DNA of 64,000 nt from Sphingomonas sp. PAMC 26605 (GTDB taxonomy: Bacteria; Pseudomonadota; Alphaproteobacteria; Sphingomonadales; Sphingomonadaceae), in the NCBI RefSeq assembly GCF_000241485.1, contig NZ_JH584241.1, forward strand, positions 1,706,988-1,770,987. Reading direction: 5' to 3'. A program made the position numbers and the translations under genes. The notes under the pieces were generated by a model. The model was given only the letters and a program-made list of their open reading frames with translations, ran no database searches and was not told the DNA's origin. Shown one piece after another: positions 37,324 through 46,795 of this stretch. Numbering within the stretch: position 1 is the first letter of the stretch; each line of letters starts with the position of its first letter.

Positions 37324-38529
37324 TCAGCCGGTCTTGGCTGGCGTGTTGACGCCCATCGATTGCAGGTATTTCTTCACGTTGCGCGCGGCCTGGCGCAGGC
37401 GTTGCTCGTTCTCGACCATCGCGATGCGCACGAAACCTTCTCCATTCTCGCCATAACCCACCCCTGGGGCAACCGCGACGCGCGCGTGAGTCAGCAATTG
37501 TTTGGAGAACTCAAGGCTGCCTAGGTGCGCCAGCGCCGGCGGCAGCGGCGCCCAGGCGAACATGCTCGCCGGCGGCGAAGGAATGTCCCACCCCGCGCGA
37601 CCGAAGCTGTCGACCAGCACGTCGCGGCGCTTGTGATAGAGCTCGCGGTTCTTGGCGACGATGTCCTGCGGCCCATTGAGCGCGGCGCACGCCGCCGCCT
37701 GGATCGGGGTGAAGGCGCCGTAGTCGAGATACGACTTCACGCGCGACATGGCGGCGATCAGCGTCTTGTTGCCGACCGCGAAGCCGATCCGCCAGCCCGC
37801 CATCGAATAGGTCTTGCTGAGCGAGGTGAATTCGATCGCCACATCCTTAGCGCCGGGCACCTGCAGGATCGAAGGGGTGGGCTTGCCGTCGAAATAGAGC
37901 TCGGAATAGGCAAGATCGGAGATGATCCAGACCTTGTTCTCCTTCGCCCAGGCGACGAGCCGTTCGTAGAACGCAAGATCGACCGCCTCCGCCGTGGGGT
38001 TGGACGGATAATTGACGACGAGGATCGACGGGCGCGGCACGGTGAAGGCCATCGCGCGCTCGAGGCTCTCGAAATAGGCCTGATCGGGCGTCGTCGGCAC
38101 CGCGCGGATCGTCGCGCCTGCAATGATGAAGCCGAAGGTGTGGATCGGGTAGGACGGATTGGGCGCGAGCACGACGTCGCCCGGCGCGGTGATCGCGGTG
38201 GCAAGGCTGGCCAGCCCCTCCTTCGATCCCATCGTCACGACGACCTCGCTCTCGGGATCGACTTCGACGCCGAAGCGTCGGCCATAATAATTGGCCTGCG
38301 CGCGGCGCAGCCCGGGAATGCCCTTCGATTGCGAATAGCCGTGCGCGTCCGGCTTGCGCGCGACTTCGATCAGTTTTTCGATGACATGGGGCGGCGGCGG
38401 CAGATCGGGATTGCCCATGCCGAGATCGATGATGTCTTCGCCGCTCGCACGCGCTTCCGCTCGCATCGCGTTCACTTCTGCGATGATGTACGGCGGGAGG
38501 CGCTTGATACGGTAGAAATCGTCGGACAT
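37324..38529 (-). CDS. alaC: Class I/II aminotransferase, AlaC-like
   Basis: A 401-residue PLP enzyme. DLGMGNPDLPPPPHVIEKL, YSQSKGIPGLRRA, SYPIHTFGFIIAGA and FTSLSKTYSMAGWRIGFAVGN (PLP Lys in SLSKTYSM) match the glutamate-pyruvate transaminase AlaC/DapL-related group; an alanine or similar keto-acid reaction is most likely. ATG 38529 is the first Met before the conserved YRIKRLPPYIIAEVN. It is divergent from phaC across 142 bp. Confidence 0.88.
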   Translation of the reverse strand: MSDDFYRIKRLPPYIIAEVNAMRAEARASGEDIIDLGMGNPDLPPPPHVIEKLIEVARKPDAHGYSQSKGIPGLRRAQANYYGRRFGVEVDPESEVVVTMGSKEGLASLATAITAPGDVVLAPNPSYPIHTFGFIIAGATIRAVPTTPDQAYFESLERAMAFTVPRPSILVVNYPSNPTAEAVDLAFYERLVAWAKENKVWIISDLAYSELYFDGKPTPSILQVPGAKDVAIEFTSLSKTYSMAGWRIGFAVGNKTLIAAMSRVKSYLDYGAFTPIQAAACAALNGPQDIVAKNRELYHKRRDVLVDSFGRAGWDIPSPPASMFAWAPLPPALAHLGSLEFSKQLLTHARVAVAPGVGYGENGEGFVRIAMVENEQRLRQAARNVKKYLQSMGVNTPAKTG

Positions 38530-38671
38530 TGCGGAATTCCGGTTCGAGGGGACATTTCCTTGCGCCGCCACCTTACGGACTCGTGCACGCTTCGTCACCC
38601 GGCTTTGCGTCTGGGTTTCGTGGCCCGCCGGATCGGGCTAAGGTCCTGTGGGTAAAAGCGTAGAGGATGCC

Positions 38672-40405
38672 ATGGCCGATTCATCACCGCCCGCGACGCC
38701 GAGCCTCGCCGACTTGCAGCACTGGACCTGGCTGTTGGGACGCGCGCAGCAGATGCTGATCGAACAGGGCTTCGCGACTCTGCGCGCGGCCGAGCCCGGC
38801 GTGCCCGCGATCCCCGGCCTGACCGACCCCGACACCCTCGAACGTGCGCGCGACTTCTGGACCGACAGCCTGACGCTGTGGCAGCGCCTGCTCGTCCCCG
38901 GCCAGGCCGAGCCGGTCGAGGAGACCCCCGCCCAGGTGCGCGACAAACGCTTCAAGGATCCGCGCTGGCGCGAGAACCCGCTGTTCGATTGGATCCGGCA
39001 AAGCTATTTCCTGTTCTCGGACCAGATGCTCGCGCAGGTCGAGGCGGTGCAGGGCGTCGACGACAAGCAACGCGAGCAGATGCGCTTTGCCGCGCGCGGC
39101 TTCCTCGATGCGGTCAGCCCGTCGAACTTCCCCGCGACCAACCCCGAGGTGCTCGAGAAGACGCTCGAGACCGGCGGGCAGAATCTGCTCAAGGGCCTGC
39201 AGAACATGCTCGCCGATCTCGCCAAGGGGCAGCTGACGCACACCGATGCGAGCGCGTTCGAGGTCGGGCGCAACCTCGCGACGACACCGGGCAAGGTGGT
39301 CCATCGCACCGAGCTCTACGAGCTGATCCATTATGCGCCGACGACCGAAAGCGTGCTCGCTACGCCGCTGGTGATCTTCCCGCCGTGGATCAACCGGTTC
39401 TACATTCTCGACCTGACCCCGGAAAAGAGCTTCATCCGCTGGGCGGTCGAGCAGGGGATCAGCGTCTTCCTCGTCTCGTGGCGCTCGGCCGACGCGAGCA
39501 TGAAGGACGTGGTGTGGGACGATTATATCGCCGCGCAAATCGAGGCGATCGACTTGATCCGGGGGGGGCTCGACGTGCCCGCGGTCCATACGATCGGCTA
39601 TTGCGTTGCCGGGACGACGCTCGCCGCAACCCTCGCGATCCTGGAAGCGCGTGGTGAGGCGAACAAGGTCGCGACCGCGACCTTCTTCACCGCGCAGGTC
39701 GATTTCACCAAGGCCGGCGAGCTGCTGCACTTTGTCGATGACGAGCAGCTCGCCTTGCTCAAGACGCTGACCCCCGAAGGCTTCCTCGACGGACGCTACA
39801 TGGCGTCGGTATTCAACCAGCTGCGCGGGCGCGACCTGATCTGGAATTACGTCACCAACAACTATCTGCTCGGCAAGGACTATGCGCCGTTCGACCTGCT
39901 CCACTGGAATGGCGACACGACCAATCTGCCGGCGGCGTGGCACATGCGCTATCTGCTCGACCTCTATCGCGACAATCTGCTCGTTGAGCCGGGGGCGCTC
40001 AGCGCGCTGGGCGTGCCAATTGATCTCCGCCGGGTCGAGACCCCGGCCTATATCCAGGCCGGGCGCGAGGATCATATCGCGCCGGCGGAAAGCGTCTGGG
40101 CGCTGACCGAGCAGTTCCGCGGAGAGCGCACCTTCGTGCTGGCGGGCTCGGGTCATATCGCGGGCGTGGTCAACCCGCCGAGTGCGGGAAAATACCAATA
40201 TTGGCGCAACGCCAATCCTGTCACCAGCCTTGCCGAGTTCATCGCGGGCGCGGTCGAGACCAAGGGCAGCTGGTGGCCCGACTGGATCGACTGGCTGCGC
40301 GAGCACGGCAACGAAAGCGTCGTGGCGACGGGGGCACGGCGGCCCGGCGAGGGCACCTTGCCGACGCTCGGCGACGCGCCGGGCGAGTATGTCAGGGCGC
40401 GCTGA
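38672..40405 (+). CDS. phaC: Class I poly(3-hydroxyalkanoate) synthase
   Basis: A 577-residue polymerase making short-chain polyhydroxyalkanoate from hydroxyacyl-CoA at granule surfaces. The nucleophile Cys311 lies in the lipase-like box GYCVAG; the partner Asp is in AGREDHIAPAE and His in GSGHIAGVVNPP. The N-terminal helical region and PhaC_N domain (DPRWRENPLFDWIRQSYF) are normal. ATG 38672 is chosen for its AGAGGA ribosome site; a GTG at 38648 is also in frame. The phasin gene follows after 121 bp. Its reductase phaB is about 17 kb away. Confidence 0.96.
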   Translation: MADSSPPATPSLADLQHWTWLLGRAQQMLIEQGFATLRAAEPGVPAIPGLTDPDTLERARDFWTDSLTLWQRLLVPGQAEPVEETPAQVRDKRFKDPRWRENPLFDWIRQSYFLFSDQMLAQVEAVQGVDDKQREQMRFAARGFLDAVSPSNFPATNPEVLEKTLETGGQNLLKGLQNMLADLAKGQLTHTDASAFEVGRNLATTPGKVVHRTELYELIHYAPTTESVLATPLVIFPPWINRFYILDLTPEKSFIRWAVEQGISVFLVSWRSADASMKDVVWDDYIAAQIEAIDLIRGGLDVPAVHTIGYCVAGTTLAATLAILEARGEANKVATATFFTAQVDFTKAGELLHFVDDEQLALLKTLTPEGFLDGRYMASVFNQLRGRDLIWNYVTNNYLLGKDYAPFDLLHWNGDTTNLPAAWHMRYLLDLYRDNLLVEPGALSALGVPIDLRRVETPAYIQAGREDHIAPAESVWALTEQFRGERTFVLAGSGHIAGVVNPPSAGKYQYWRNANPVTSLAEFIAGAVETKGSWWPDWIDWLREHGNESVVATGARRPGEGTLPTLGDAPGEYVRAR

Positions 40406-40442
40406 CCGCGAAAAAGTGCGCAGATGCTTGGTCGTTACGGTT

Positions 40443-40459
40443 ATGTTGCAGTGCAACAT
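40443..40459. promoter_or_regulatory. 17-bp palindrome in the phasin promoter, candidate PhaR site
   Basis: ATGTTGCAGTGCAACAT is a perfect 8+1+8 palindrome. A second, looser inverted repeat ATTGC-N6-GCAAT lies at 40491-40506, just before the ribosome-binding site. PhaR repressors of alphaproteobacteria bind TGC...GCA inverted motifs at phasin promoters, so these are good operator candidates. No phaR gene is in the window. Confidence 0.55.
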
Positions 40460-40526
40460 TTTTATTGTAAATGCGTCTGCGTCGGTGTATATTGCGACGC
40501 AGCAATAGAGCAGGAGCAATCCCGTC

Positions 40527-41327
40527 ATGGCCGGCAACGATTCGAAGACCCCCGCGACCCCGCCCTCGATCGATTCGATCGCCGCTGCGGTTGCTGCGCC
40601 GTCCGAATCGATTCCCGCCGCGCTCGCCGCTACCCCTGATCCTGTCGTTGCAAAGCCGGCTGCGTCGAAGAAGCGCGCGGCTGCTGCGCCCAAGCCAGCC
40701 GCTGCGCCGGTGAGCGCCGCGCTGCAGCCCGCCATGCCCGTCGCAGCATCGGCTCCACCGGCTGCGGTGCCGGCCGAGCCTGAACCCGTCGCGCCGCCGC
40801 CTGTACCCGCGATTACCCCGCCAGCCCCCCAAGCCGTCGTCGCACCCGCGGCGGCCGTCGTCCAAAAGGAAGCCGAGATCATGGAAACCGTTCAGTCCGC
40901 CACCGAAAACACCCAGGCGCGCGCCCAGGCGATGTTCGCCGACGTCAACGATCGCACCAAGACCGCGATGGAAAAGGGTTCGAAGATGATCGAAGAAATG
41001 AACGACTTCTCGAAGGGCAATATCGAGGCGCTCGTCGAATCGTCGAAGATCGCCGCCAAGGGCATCGAGACGCTCGGCCAAGACGCCGCCGAATATGGCC
41101 GCAAGCAGCTCGAGAGCGCGACCGCCGCGATGAAGACGCTGTCGAGCGTCAAGTCGCCGACCGAGTTCCTCAAGCTGCAGAGCGATTACATGCGCAGCGC
41201 ATTCGACGCGATGGTCGCCGAGACCTCGAAGAACACCGAATCGATGCTCAAGCTCGCCGGTGAGATCGCCCAGCCGATCTCGAACCGCGTCGCGGTTGCC
41301 GCCGAGAAGATCAAGGTCGCCGCATAA
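40527..41327 (+). CDS. phaP: Phasin
   Basis: A 266-residue granule-associated protein. The first 115 residues are Ala/Pro-rich ([17 protein letters not shown] and similar) with no clear fold; residues about 118-266 are the helical phasin_2 domain ([40 protein letters not shown]). GAGCAG-type leader precedes ATG 40527. It is downstream of phaC, with its own palindrome-bearing promoter and a strong terminator behind it, so it can be expressed alone at high level. Confidence 0.93.
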   Translation: MAGNDSKTPATPPSIDSIAAAVAAPSESIPAALAATPDPVVAKPAASKKRAAAAPKPAAAPVSAALQPAMPVAASAPPAAVPAEPEPVAPPPVPAITPPAPQAVVAPAAAVVQKEAEIMETVQSATENTQARAQAMFADVNDRTKTAMEKGSKMIEEMNDFSKGNIEALVESSKIAAKGIETLGQDAAEYGRKQLESATAAMKTLSSVKSPTEFLKLQSDYMRSAFDAMVAETSKNTESMLKLAGEIAQPISNRVAVAAEKIKVAA

Positions 41328-41351
41328 GCGTTTCGACCCTTCGACGAATGG

Positions 41352-41380
41352 GGGCGGTCCGGCGACGGGCCGCCCTTTTC
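41352..41380 (+). terminator. Intrinsic terminator after phaP
   Basis: GGGCGGTCC (41352-41360) pairs with GGGCCGCCC (41367-41375), with one G-U pair and a GGCGAC loop, followed by TTTTC. It lies 25 bp after the phasin stop and separates phaC-phaP from clpS. Confidence 0.88.
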
Positions 41381-41431
41381 GTATCTGCGCCTCTTGCCCT
41401 TCCCCCTGGCAATGCCATATTTTGGCGACAC

Positions 41432-41791
41432 ATGATCGACAGCACCCGAATCTCGATGGCGGAACGCCGTGACGATGGCACCGATGACGGGGAAGGTACC
41501 GGCGCGGGCGTCGCGACCCGCACGCGCACCAAGACCAAGGAGCCGACGCCGTACCGCGTGCTGCTGCTCAACGACGATTATACGCCGATGGAATTCGTCG
41601 TGCTCGTCCTGCAGCGCTATTTCCGCATGGACATGGAGGCGGCGACGCGCGTGATGCTCCACGTCCATCAAAAGGGCGTGGGCGTGTGCGGTACCTTCAC
41701 CTATGAAGTGGCCGAGACCAAGGTGACGCAGGTGATGGATTTCGCCCGGCAGAACCAGCATCCGCTGCAGTGCACGCTCGAAAAGGCGTGA
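41432..41791 (+). CDS. clpS: ATP-dependent Clp protease adaptor ClpS
   Basis: Adaptor that delivers N-degron substrates to ClpAP. About 119 residues: a disordered N-terminal tail, then the ClpS core [22 protein letters not shown], with [16 protein letters not shown] and [28 protein letters not shown] carries the N-end residue pocket. The start is uncertain between ATG 41432 and ATG 41456, neither with a strong ribosome site. clpA is not adjacent within the window. Confidence 0.92.
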   Translation: MIDSTRISMAERRDDGTDDGEGTGAGVATRTRTKTKEPTPYRVLLLNDDYTPMEFVVLVLQRYFRMDMEAATRVMLHVHQKGVGVCGTFTYEVAETKVTQVMDFARQNQHPLQCTLEKA

Positions 41792-41815
41792 GCCGGCCGA
41801 ACCCCTGACGGCGGA

Positions 41816-42550
41816 TCACCCCGCGGGCGGGAGCCAATCGAGATCGAGCTTGGCGTAGCGATCGATATAATTCGCGGTGCGGAGCATCGCGCGTTCGTCG
41901 AGGAAGGTGACGCGTCCGCCTTCGCGCGCGATCAGCATCTCTTCTTCGAGCTGACGCAGCATGCGATTGACATGCACCGCAGTCAGCCCGGTCGCATCGC
42001 CGATCTCCTCCTGCGTCAAGCCCAAGACGAAACTCTGCGTGCCGTCGATATCGCCGATCCGCATCCGGTTGCGCATCTCGATCAGGATCGCGGCGACGCG
42101 CGCCTTGGCCGATGTCCGCCCGAGCGCGGCGAGCCGATCGGTCAGCGATGCGCGCTCGATCTGGTTATAGACCATGATCAAGGCGGCGAGCCGTGGCTGC
42201 TGCGTGAAGAGCGCGGCAAACGCCGTGCGTTCGAACGGCGCGACCAGGCAGTCGGACAGCGCGGTGATCGTTTCGGGCGCCTCGCGATAGACCATCGCCG
42301 CGGCGGCGAGCATATCGCCGGGAAAGTGAAAGCGCAGGATCTGCCGGCTCCCGTCGTCGAGCAGCACCGAACTCATCATCGTGCCCCGGCGCAGGATGTA
42401 GATGTCGCTGGTCGGTTCGCGTTCGCGGTGCAGTGTCATGCCGCGTCGGATCGGCCGCTCACGCTCCTCCAGCCGTTCCAGCGCAAGCCGTTCGTTTTCG
42501 CTCAACACTACCATCCCGGCCAAACGGTCGGCGAAGTAACTACCTGGCAC
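41816..42550 (-). CDS. Crp/Fnr family transcriptional regulator
   Basis: A regulator with an N-terminal cNMP-binding-like beta-roll (EPTSDIYILRRGTMMSSVLLDDG, LRFHFPGDML) and a C-terminal HTH_Crp domain (SFVLGLTQEEIGDATGLTAVHVNRML). It has no cysteine set for an Fe-S cluster, so it is not a classic Fnr; it resembles FixK/Crp-like proteins common in sphingomonads. Start chosen at GTG 42550 (VPGSYFADRL), with GGGGA upstream, giving 244 residues; the frame stays open to 42652. An imperfect CTTTG-N10-CAAAG repeat at 42565-42584 may be an autoregulatory site. Confidence 0.85.
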   Translation of the reverse strand: MPGSYFADRLAGMVVLSENERLALERLEERERPIRRGMTLHREREPTSDIYILRRGTMMSSVLLDDGSRQILRFHFPGDMLAAAAMVYREAPETITALSDCLVAPFERTAFAALFTQQPRLAALIMVYNQIERASLTDRLAALGRTSAKARVAAILIEMRNRMRIGDIDGTQSFVLGLTQEEIGDATGLTAVHVNRMLRQLEEEMLIAREGGRVTFLDERAMLRTANYIDRYAKLDLDWLPPAG

Positions 42551-42697
42551 GCGCGAAAAATCCCCTTTGATTAGGTACACAAAGCAGCGCGCAAGAAACA
42601 ATGCATTAAAGTCGATCAACCGGTCGAGACGCGGGTTGGACCTCGTGCGCAAGATGTAACGTGCTTGCGCGTTTCAGGCGAGGCGATAAACGAAGGC

Positions 42698-43981
42698 ATG
42701 GATCGTATTCTCATTCGCGGCGGCAACCGCCTGTCCGGCCGCATTCCGATTTCGGGCGCCAAGAACGCTGCACTCACGCTGATGCCGTGCGCGCTGCTGA
42801 CCGAGGAACCCGTCACGCTGCGCAACCTGCCACGGCTCGCCGATGTCGACAGTTTCGGGCATCTGCTCAACCAGCTCGGCTGCTCGACCCGGATCGAGGG
42901 TGCGCGCCCCGAGGATTTCGGCCGCGTGATGACGATCCGCGCGGGCAAGCTCACCGCGACCGAAGCCCCTTATGACATCGTGCGCAAGATGCGCGCGTCG
43001 ATCCTCGTGCTCGGGCCGTTGATCGGCCGCGCGGGCGAGGCGACGGTGTCGCTGCCCGGCGGCTGCGCGATCGGCAATCGCCCGATCGACTTGCACCTCA
43101 AGGCGCTCGAGGCGATCGGCGCGCAGCTCGAAATGGCGGCGGGCTATGTCAAGGCGATCGCGCCGGGCGGGCGGCTGTCGGGCGGGACGTACACTTTCCC
43201 GATCGTCTCGGTCGGCGCGACCGAGAATGTCGTGATGGCGGCGGTGCTCGCCAGGGGTGGCAGCCGTATCGAGAATGCCGCGCGCGAGCCCGAGATCGTG
43301 GATCTGTGCAATCTGCTCGTTGCGATGGGCGCGAAGATCAGCGGGATCGGGACCGAGACGCTCGAGATCGAAGGCGTCGACCGGCTCCACGGTGCGACCT
43401 ATCGCGTGATGCCCGATCGGATCGAGGCGGGCAGCTATGCCTGCGCCGCGGCGATCACCGGCGGATCGGTCGAGCTTGTCGGGATCAAGCTGGACGACAT
43501 GCGCGCGACGACGCAGGCGCTGATTGCCGCTGGCGTGACGCTCGAGGAGCGCGGCGACAATCTGCTTGTTTCGGCCACGGGCGGGATCAAGCCGCTGACG
43601 CTGTCGACCGCGCCTTTCCCGGGCTTTGCGACCGACATGCAGGCGCAGTTCATGGCGATGCTGTGCATGGCCGAGGGCGCGAGCGTGCTGACCGAGACGA
43701 TCTTCGAAAATCGCTACATGCATGTGCCCGAACTTGCCCGCATGGGGGCGGACATCCTGGTGCAGGGCCGCACCGCGGTCGTGCGCGGCGTGCCCAAGCT
43801 GGTCGGTGCACCGGTGATGGCGACCGATCTGCGCGCGTCGATGAGCCTGATCATCGCCGGCCTCGTCGCCGAGGGCGAAACACAGGTCAGCCGCGTCTAT
43901 CATCTCGATCGCGGCTATGAGCGGCTCGAGGAGAAATTGAGCGCGGTCGGCGCCGATATCGAACGCGTCGGCGACGGCTGA
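42698..43981 (+). CDS. murA: UDP-N-acetylglucosamine 1-carboxyvinyltransferase
   Basis: First committed step of peptidoglycan synthesis: transfers enolpyruvate from PEP to UDP-GlcNAc in the cytoplasm; target of fosfomycin. The 427-residue protein has KNAAL (Lys22) at the active site, Cys123 in [17 protein letters not shown] at the fosfomycin-reactive loop position, and [14 protein letters not shown] typical of the EPSP-synthase fold. ATG 42698 begins MDRILIRGG, the normal start. Divergent from the Crp/Fnr gene; a palindromic terminator follows. Confidence 0.97.
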   Translation: MDRILIRGGNRLSGRIPISGAKNAALTLMPCALLTEEPVTLRNLPRLADVDSFGHLLNQLGCSTRIEGARPEDFGRVMTIRAGKLTATEAPYDIVRKMRASILVLGPLIGRAGEATVSLPGGCAIGNRPIDLHLKALEAIGAQLEMAAGYVKAIAPGGRLSGGTYTFPIVSVGATENVVMAAVLARGGSRIENAAREPEIVDLCNLLVAMGAKISGIGTETLEIEGVDRLHGATYRVMPDRIEAGSYACAAAITGGSVELVGIKLDDMRATTQALIAAGVTLEERGDNLLVSATGGIKPLTLSTAPFPGFATDMQAQFMAMLCMAEGASVLTETIFENRYMHVPELARMGADILVQGRTAVVRGVPKLVGAPVMATDLRASMSLIIAGLVAEGETQVSRVYHLDRGYERLEEKLSAVGADIERVGDG

Positions 43982-43986
43982 GCGAT

Positions 43987-44009
43987 CCGCCCGGCGCGTG
44001 GCCGGGCGG
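43987..44009. terminator. Palindromic hairpin between murA and a convergent TonB receptor
   Basis: CCGCCCGGC pairs perfectly with GCCGGGCGG over 9 bp around a 5-nt loop, 6 bp after the murA stop and 12 bp before the receptor stop. It has no T-run on either strand but sits where both transcripts end, so it probably marks their 3' ends. Confidence 0.6.
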
Positions 44010-44021
44010 GGGCCGTACCGC

Positions 44022-46619
44022 TCAGTATTTCGCGCGCAGCGTCAGCCCATAGGTCCGCGGCGCGCCGAGGAAGGCGTCGAGCGTGCCGGTCGCGTTGGTC
44101 GGCACGTTCTGGAAGCCCGAATCGAACGCCACCTGCTTGTAATTGGTGTCGAACAGATTCTCCGCCCAGCCCTCGAGGCTCCAGCGGTCGTTGCGCGGGC
44201 CGACGCCGAGCCGGATGTTCGAGACGATATAGCCCTTTTGCGACTTGCCCGGATCGAGATCCGAGCCGGTGTTGTAGCGCGAGGAATATTTCGCCCCCAT
44301 CGTGAAGCGCGCTTTGTAATTCTCGCCCAGATCCTGCGTATAGCTGCCCGAGAGCGATGCCGAATACAGCGGCGCCAGCGACACGCGCGAATATTGACCG
44401 CCCTGATACCCTGTGCGCAGTTTGAGCCCGGCGAGTTCCGACGCGGTCAGGTCGAACCGCGTGTCGGCGACGGTAAGGCCGCCCTGGAAGCTCAGTTTGG
44501 GCGTCGCGAACCACACGAAATCGGTATCCACGCCCTTGCTGACGACATGCGGGATCGAATCGACCACGAACACCAGGCCATTGAACGAATTGAGCTGGAA
44601 GCCGGCATAGCGCTGATAGAAGAGCGAGACGTTGAACAGCAGCTTGCGGTTGAACAACGTCGCCTTCTCGCCGAGCTCGAACGAATTGTTGGTCTCGCGA
44701 CCGAACTGGGTGTTGCGGATCGGGGTGATCACGGCCGCGCTCCCAACCGCGCAGCCCGGTTGCCCGACGGCACATTCTACGCGGTCGAGGTTGAAGCCGC
44801 CCGCTTTGTAGCCGCGCGCATAGGACGCATAGACCAACAGATTGGGGTCGAAGCGGTACACCGCCTTGACGGTGCCGGTCAGCGCGGTCTCGCTTTCCTT
44901 CTGCCGGTTGGTGAAATTGTTGTACCCTGGGCTGAGGAAGGGCAGGCACAGCGTCTCGTTGACCGAGGCGAGCTGCGACGCCGCGGTCGGATTGACGCTG
45001 TTGAGGATGCCGAAGGCGGCATTAGCCGCACCGCAGCCCGCGCCGCCGCCGATGTTGGTGCTCGTCTGGTTGAGCGCCTTGTCGTCGAAGTTCAGCCGCG
45101 CGCCGCCTTGCAGCGAGAATTTGTCGGTCAGGTGCAGCGTGTTGTCGGTGAAGATCGCATAGGTGTCGTCGGTCTGGCGATAGCGATCGACCCCGCCGCT
45201 GTTCGCCGCGTAATTGACCCCGCCGACGAACGGGAAGGTGAGTCCGGTCTGCAGGAAGGTCGGATCGGGATGGCCTTCGACCAGCGATGAGAACAACAGG
45301 CTGAGATACGGCGTGAATTGCGAGCCCACCAGCACGGCGGTATTCTGGCGCAGCCGCTCGTGCGAATAGAAGCCGCCGACGAGATAATCGAGCTTGCCCG
45401 CGGTGCCGGCATAGCGCAGCTCCTGGCTGAAGGTGCGGAACTGCGACGAATTGCGATCGTCGTCGGGCAGATAGTCGATGTCCGCGGTCGAGAAATCGGC
45501 ATCGAACCCGCCGCGCGTCTTCCAGTCGCGATACGCCGTGATCGAGGTCAGCGAGCCCGGTCCGACCGCCCAATCGGCCTGTAGCGACACGCCCTTGTCG
45601 ACGATCGTCTGATGATCGGGCCGGTTCGAATAAGCGTTGCGGTCATACGGGCGCGCGGGGTTGCCGTCATTGCCGCCGAGTGCCGCGACGATATTCTGCG
45701 CGAGGTTGGGCGCGGGCGCCTGGCTTGCGCGGGTGATGACCGCGATGCAGCAATCCTCGCTCCGGTGCGAGATGTCGCCGATCAGCCGCAGCGTCAGCGC
45801 ATCGGTCGCCTTGTAGAGGATCTGCGCGCGCCCGGTGTAGAAATTGCGGTTGGTGTCGCGCGTGTCGGTACGCGGGCCGGGGCCGGTGTTGACGTTGAAG
45901 AAGCCGTCGCGCTGGCGATCGGCGAAATAGAGGCTGACCGCGACCTTGTCGGACAGCGGGCCGGTTACCTGCGCCGCGCCGCCGAAGCCGCCGTAATTGC
46001 TCGCGGTGAATTCGGCATTGGCGCCGAACTTGAACTGCGGCAGCGCGGTGATGATGTTGATCACGCCCGCGGTCGCCGATTTGCCGAACAGCGTACCTTG
46101 GGGGCCTTTCAGCACTTCGATCCGCTCGACGTCGCCCAGATCGCCGAAGCCGACGCCGTTACGCGAGCGATAAACCCCGTCGATTACCACGCCGACCGAC
46201 GATTCGAGCCCGGGATTGTCACCGACCGTGCCGATCCCGCGGATGCGCGCGGTGGTCGAGGCTTCGCTGCTGGTCGAGGTGACGAGCAGGCCCGGCGCGA
46301 GCAACGCGAGGTCCTTGATGTCCTTGACGCCCGAATCCTGCAGCAGCTGCTTGGTGACGGTCGTCACCACGATCGGCACGTTCTGCAAGGACTGGCTGCG
46401 CTTCTGCGCGGTGACGATGATGTCGTCGACGTTTCCGCCGGGCGCCGCGGTCGCGCTCGCCGAAGTCGATTGCGGGCTGGCGACGGGCTGCTGCGCGTCG
46501 GTCGGCTGCGCGACCGGACCGGGCGACGTCGCCGCCTGCGCGAGGACCGGGGTCGCCTGCAGCGCGGCGGCAAGCGCCGCAACGGACAAGGCACACTGCA
46601 GCTGGCTGCGAACTTTCAT
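44022..46619 (-). CDS. TonB-dependent receptor, substrate unknown
   Basis: An 865-residue outer-membrane receptor: signal peptide (MKVRSQLQCALSVAALAAALQ start, cleavage near VLAQA), TonB-box-like DDIIVTAQKRSQSLQNVPI, plug motif VERIEVLKGPQGTLFGKSATAGVIN, and barrel ending GLTLRAKY. The IIVTAQKR type is frequent in sphingomonads and includes receptors for varied small aromatic or sugar-like ligands. No functional neighbour points to a substrate. The 176-bp upstream gap contains a strong hairpin at 46739-46771. Confidence 0.9.
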   Translation of the reverse strand: MKVRSQLQCALSVAALAAALQATPVLAQAATSPGPVAQPTDAQQPVASPQSTSASATAAPGGNVDDIIVTAQKRSQSLQNVPIVVTTVTKQLLQDSGVKDIKDLALLAPGLLVTSTSSEASTTARIRGIGTVGDNPGLESSVGVVIDGVYRSRNGVGFGDLGDVERIEVLKGPQGTLFGKSATAGVINIITALPQFKFGANAEFTASNYGGFGGAAQVTGPLSDKVAVSLYFADRQRDGFFNVNTGPGPRTDTRDTNRNFYTGRAQILYKATDALTLRLIGDISHRSEDCCIAVITRASQAPAPNLAQNIVAALGGNDGNPARPYDRNAYSNRPDHQTIVDKGVSLQADWAVGPGSLTSITAYRDWKTRGGFDADFSTADIDYLPDDDRNSSQFRTFSQELRYAGTAGKLDYLVGGFYSHERLRQNTAVLVGSQFTPYLSLLFSSLVEGHPDPTFLQTGLTFPFVGGVNYAANSGGVDRYRQTDDTYAIFTDNTLHLTDKFSLQGGARLNFDDKALNQTSTNIGGGAGCGAANAAFGILNSVNPTAASQLASVNETLCLPFLSPGYNNFTNRQKESETALTGTVKAVYRFDPNLLVYASYARGYKAGGFNLDRVECAVGQPGCAVGSAAVITPIRNTQFGRETNNSFELGEKATLFNRKLLFNVSLFYQRYAGFQLNSFNGLVFVVDSIPHVVSKGVDTDFVWFATPKLSFQGGLTVADTRFDLTASELAGLKLRTGYQGGQYSRVSLAPLYSASLSGSYTQDLGENYKARFTMGAKYSSRYNTGSDLDPGKSQKGYIVSNIRLGVGPRNDRWSLEGWAENLFDTNYKQVAFDSGFQNVPTNATGTLDAFLGAPRTYGLTLRAKY

Positions 46620-46738
46620 ACAACTCTCCCAAAACGCATCGATTTTTATCGCAAGCGGACCGTTGACTGGCCTCGGCGATGTGCGCTGGGGAACGTGATG
46701 GTTTGATGAAGTGTCGATGAATTCCTAGTCTGGGTATG

Positions 46739-46771
46739 GTCACACCCCGCCGTAACGCGGCGGGATGTGAC
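46739..46771. terminator. 14-bp hairpin downstream of the cystathionine-synthase-like gene
   Basis: GTCACACCCCGCCG (46739-46752) pairs with CGGCGGGATGTGAC (46758-46771) with one mismatch and a 5-nt loop. It lies 25 bp past the stop of the minus-strand PLP enzyme gene, suitable as its terminator, though a T-run is lacking there. Confidence 0.55.
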
Positions 46772-46795
46772 ATAAAAACATCGCTTTTCGTAAGA

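Noticed and set aside
42565..42584. Fnr-type operator between the Crp/Fnr gene and murA
   Set aside because: CTTTG-N10-CAAAG is too short and too far from TTGAT-N4-ATCAA to call.
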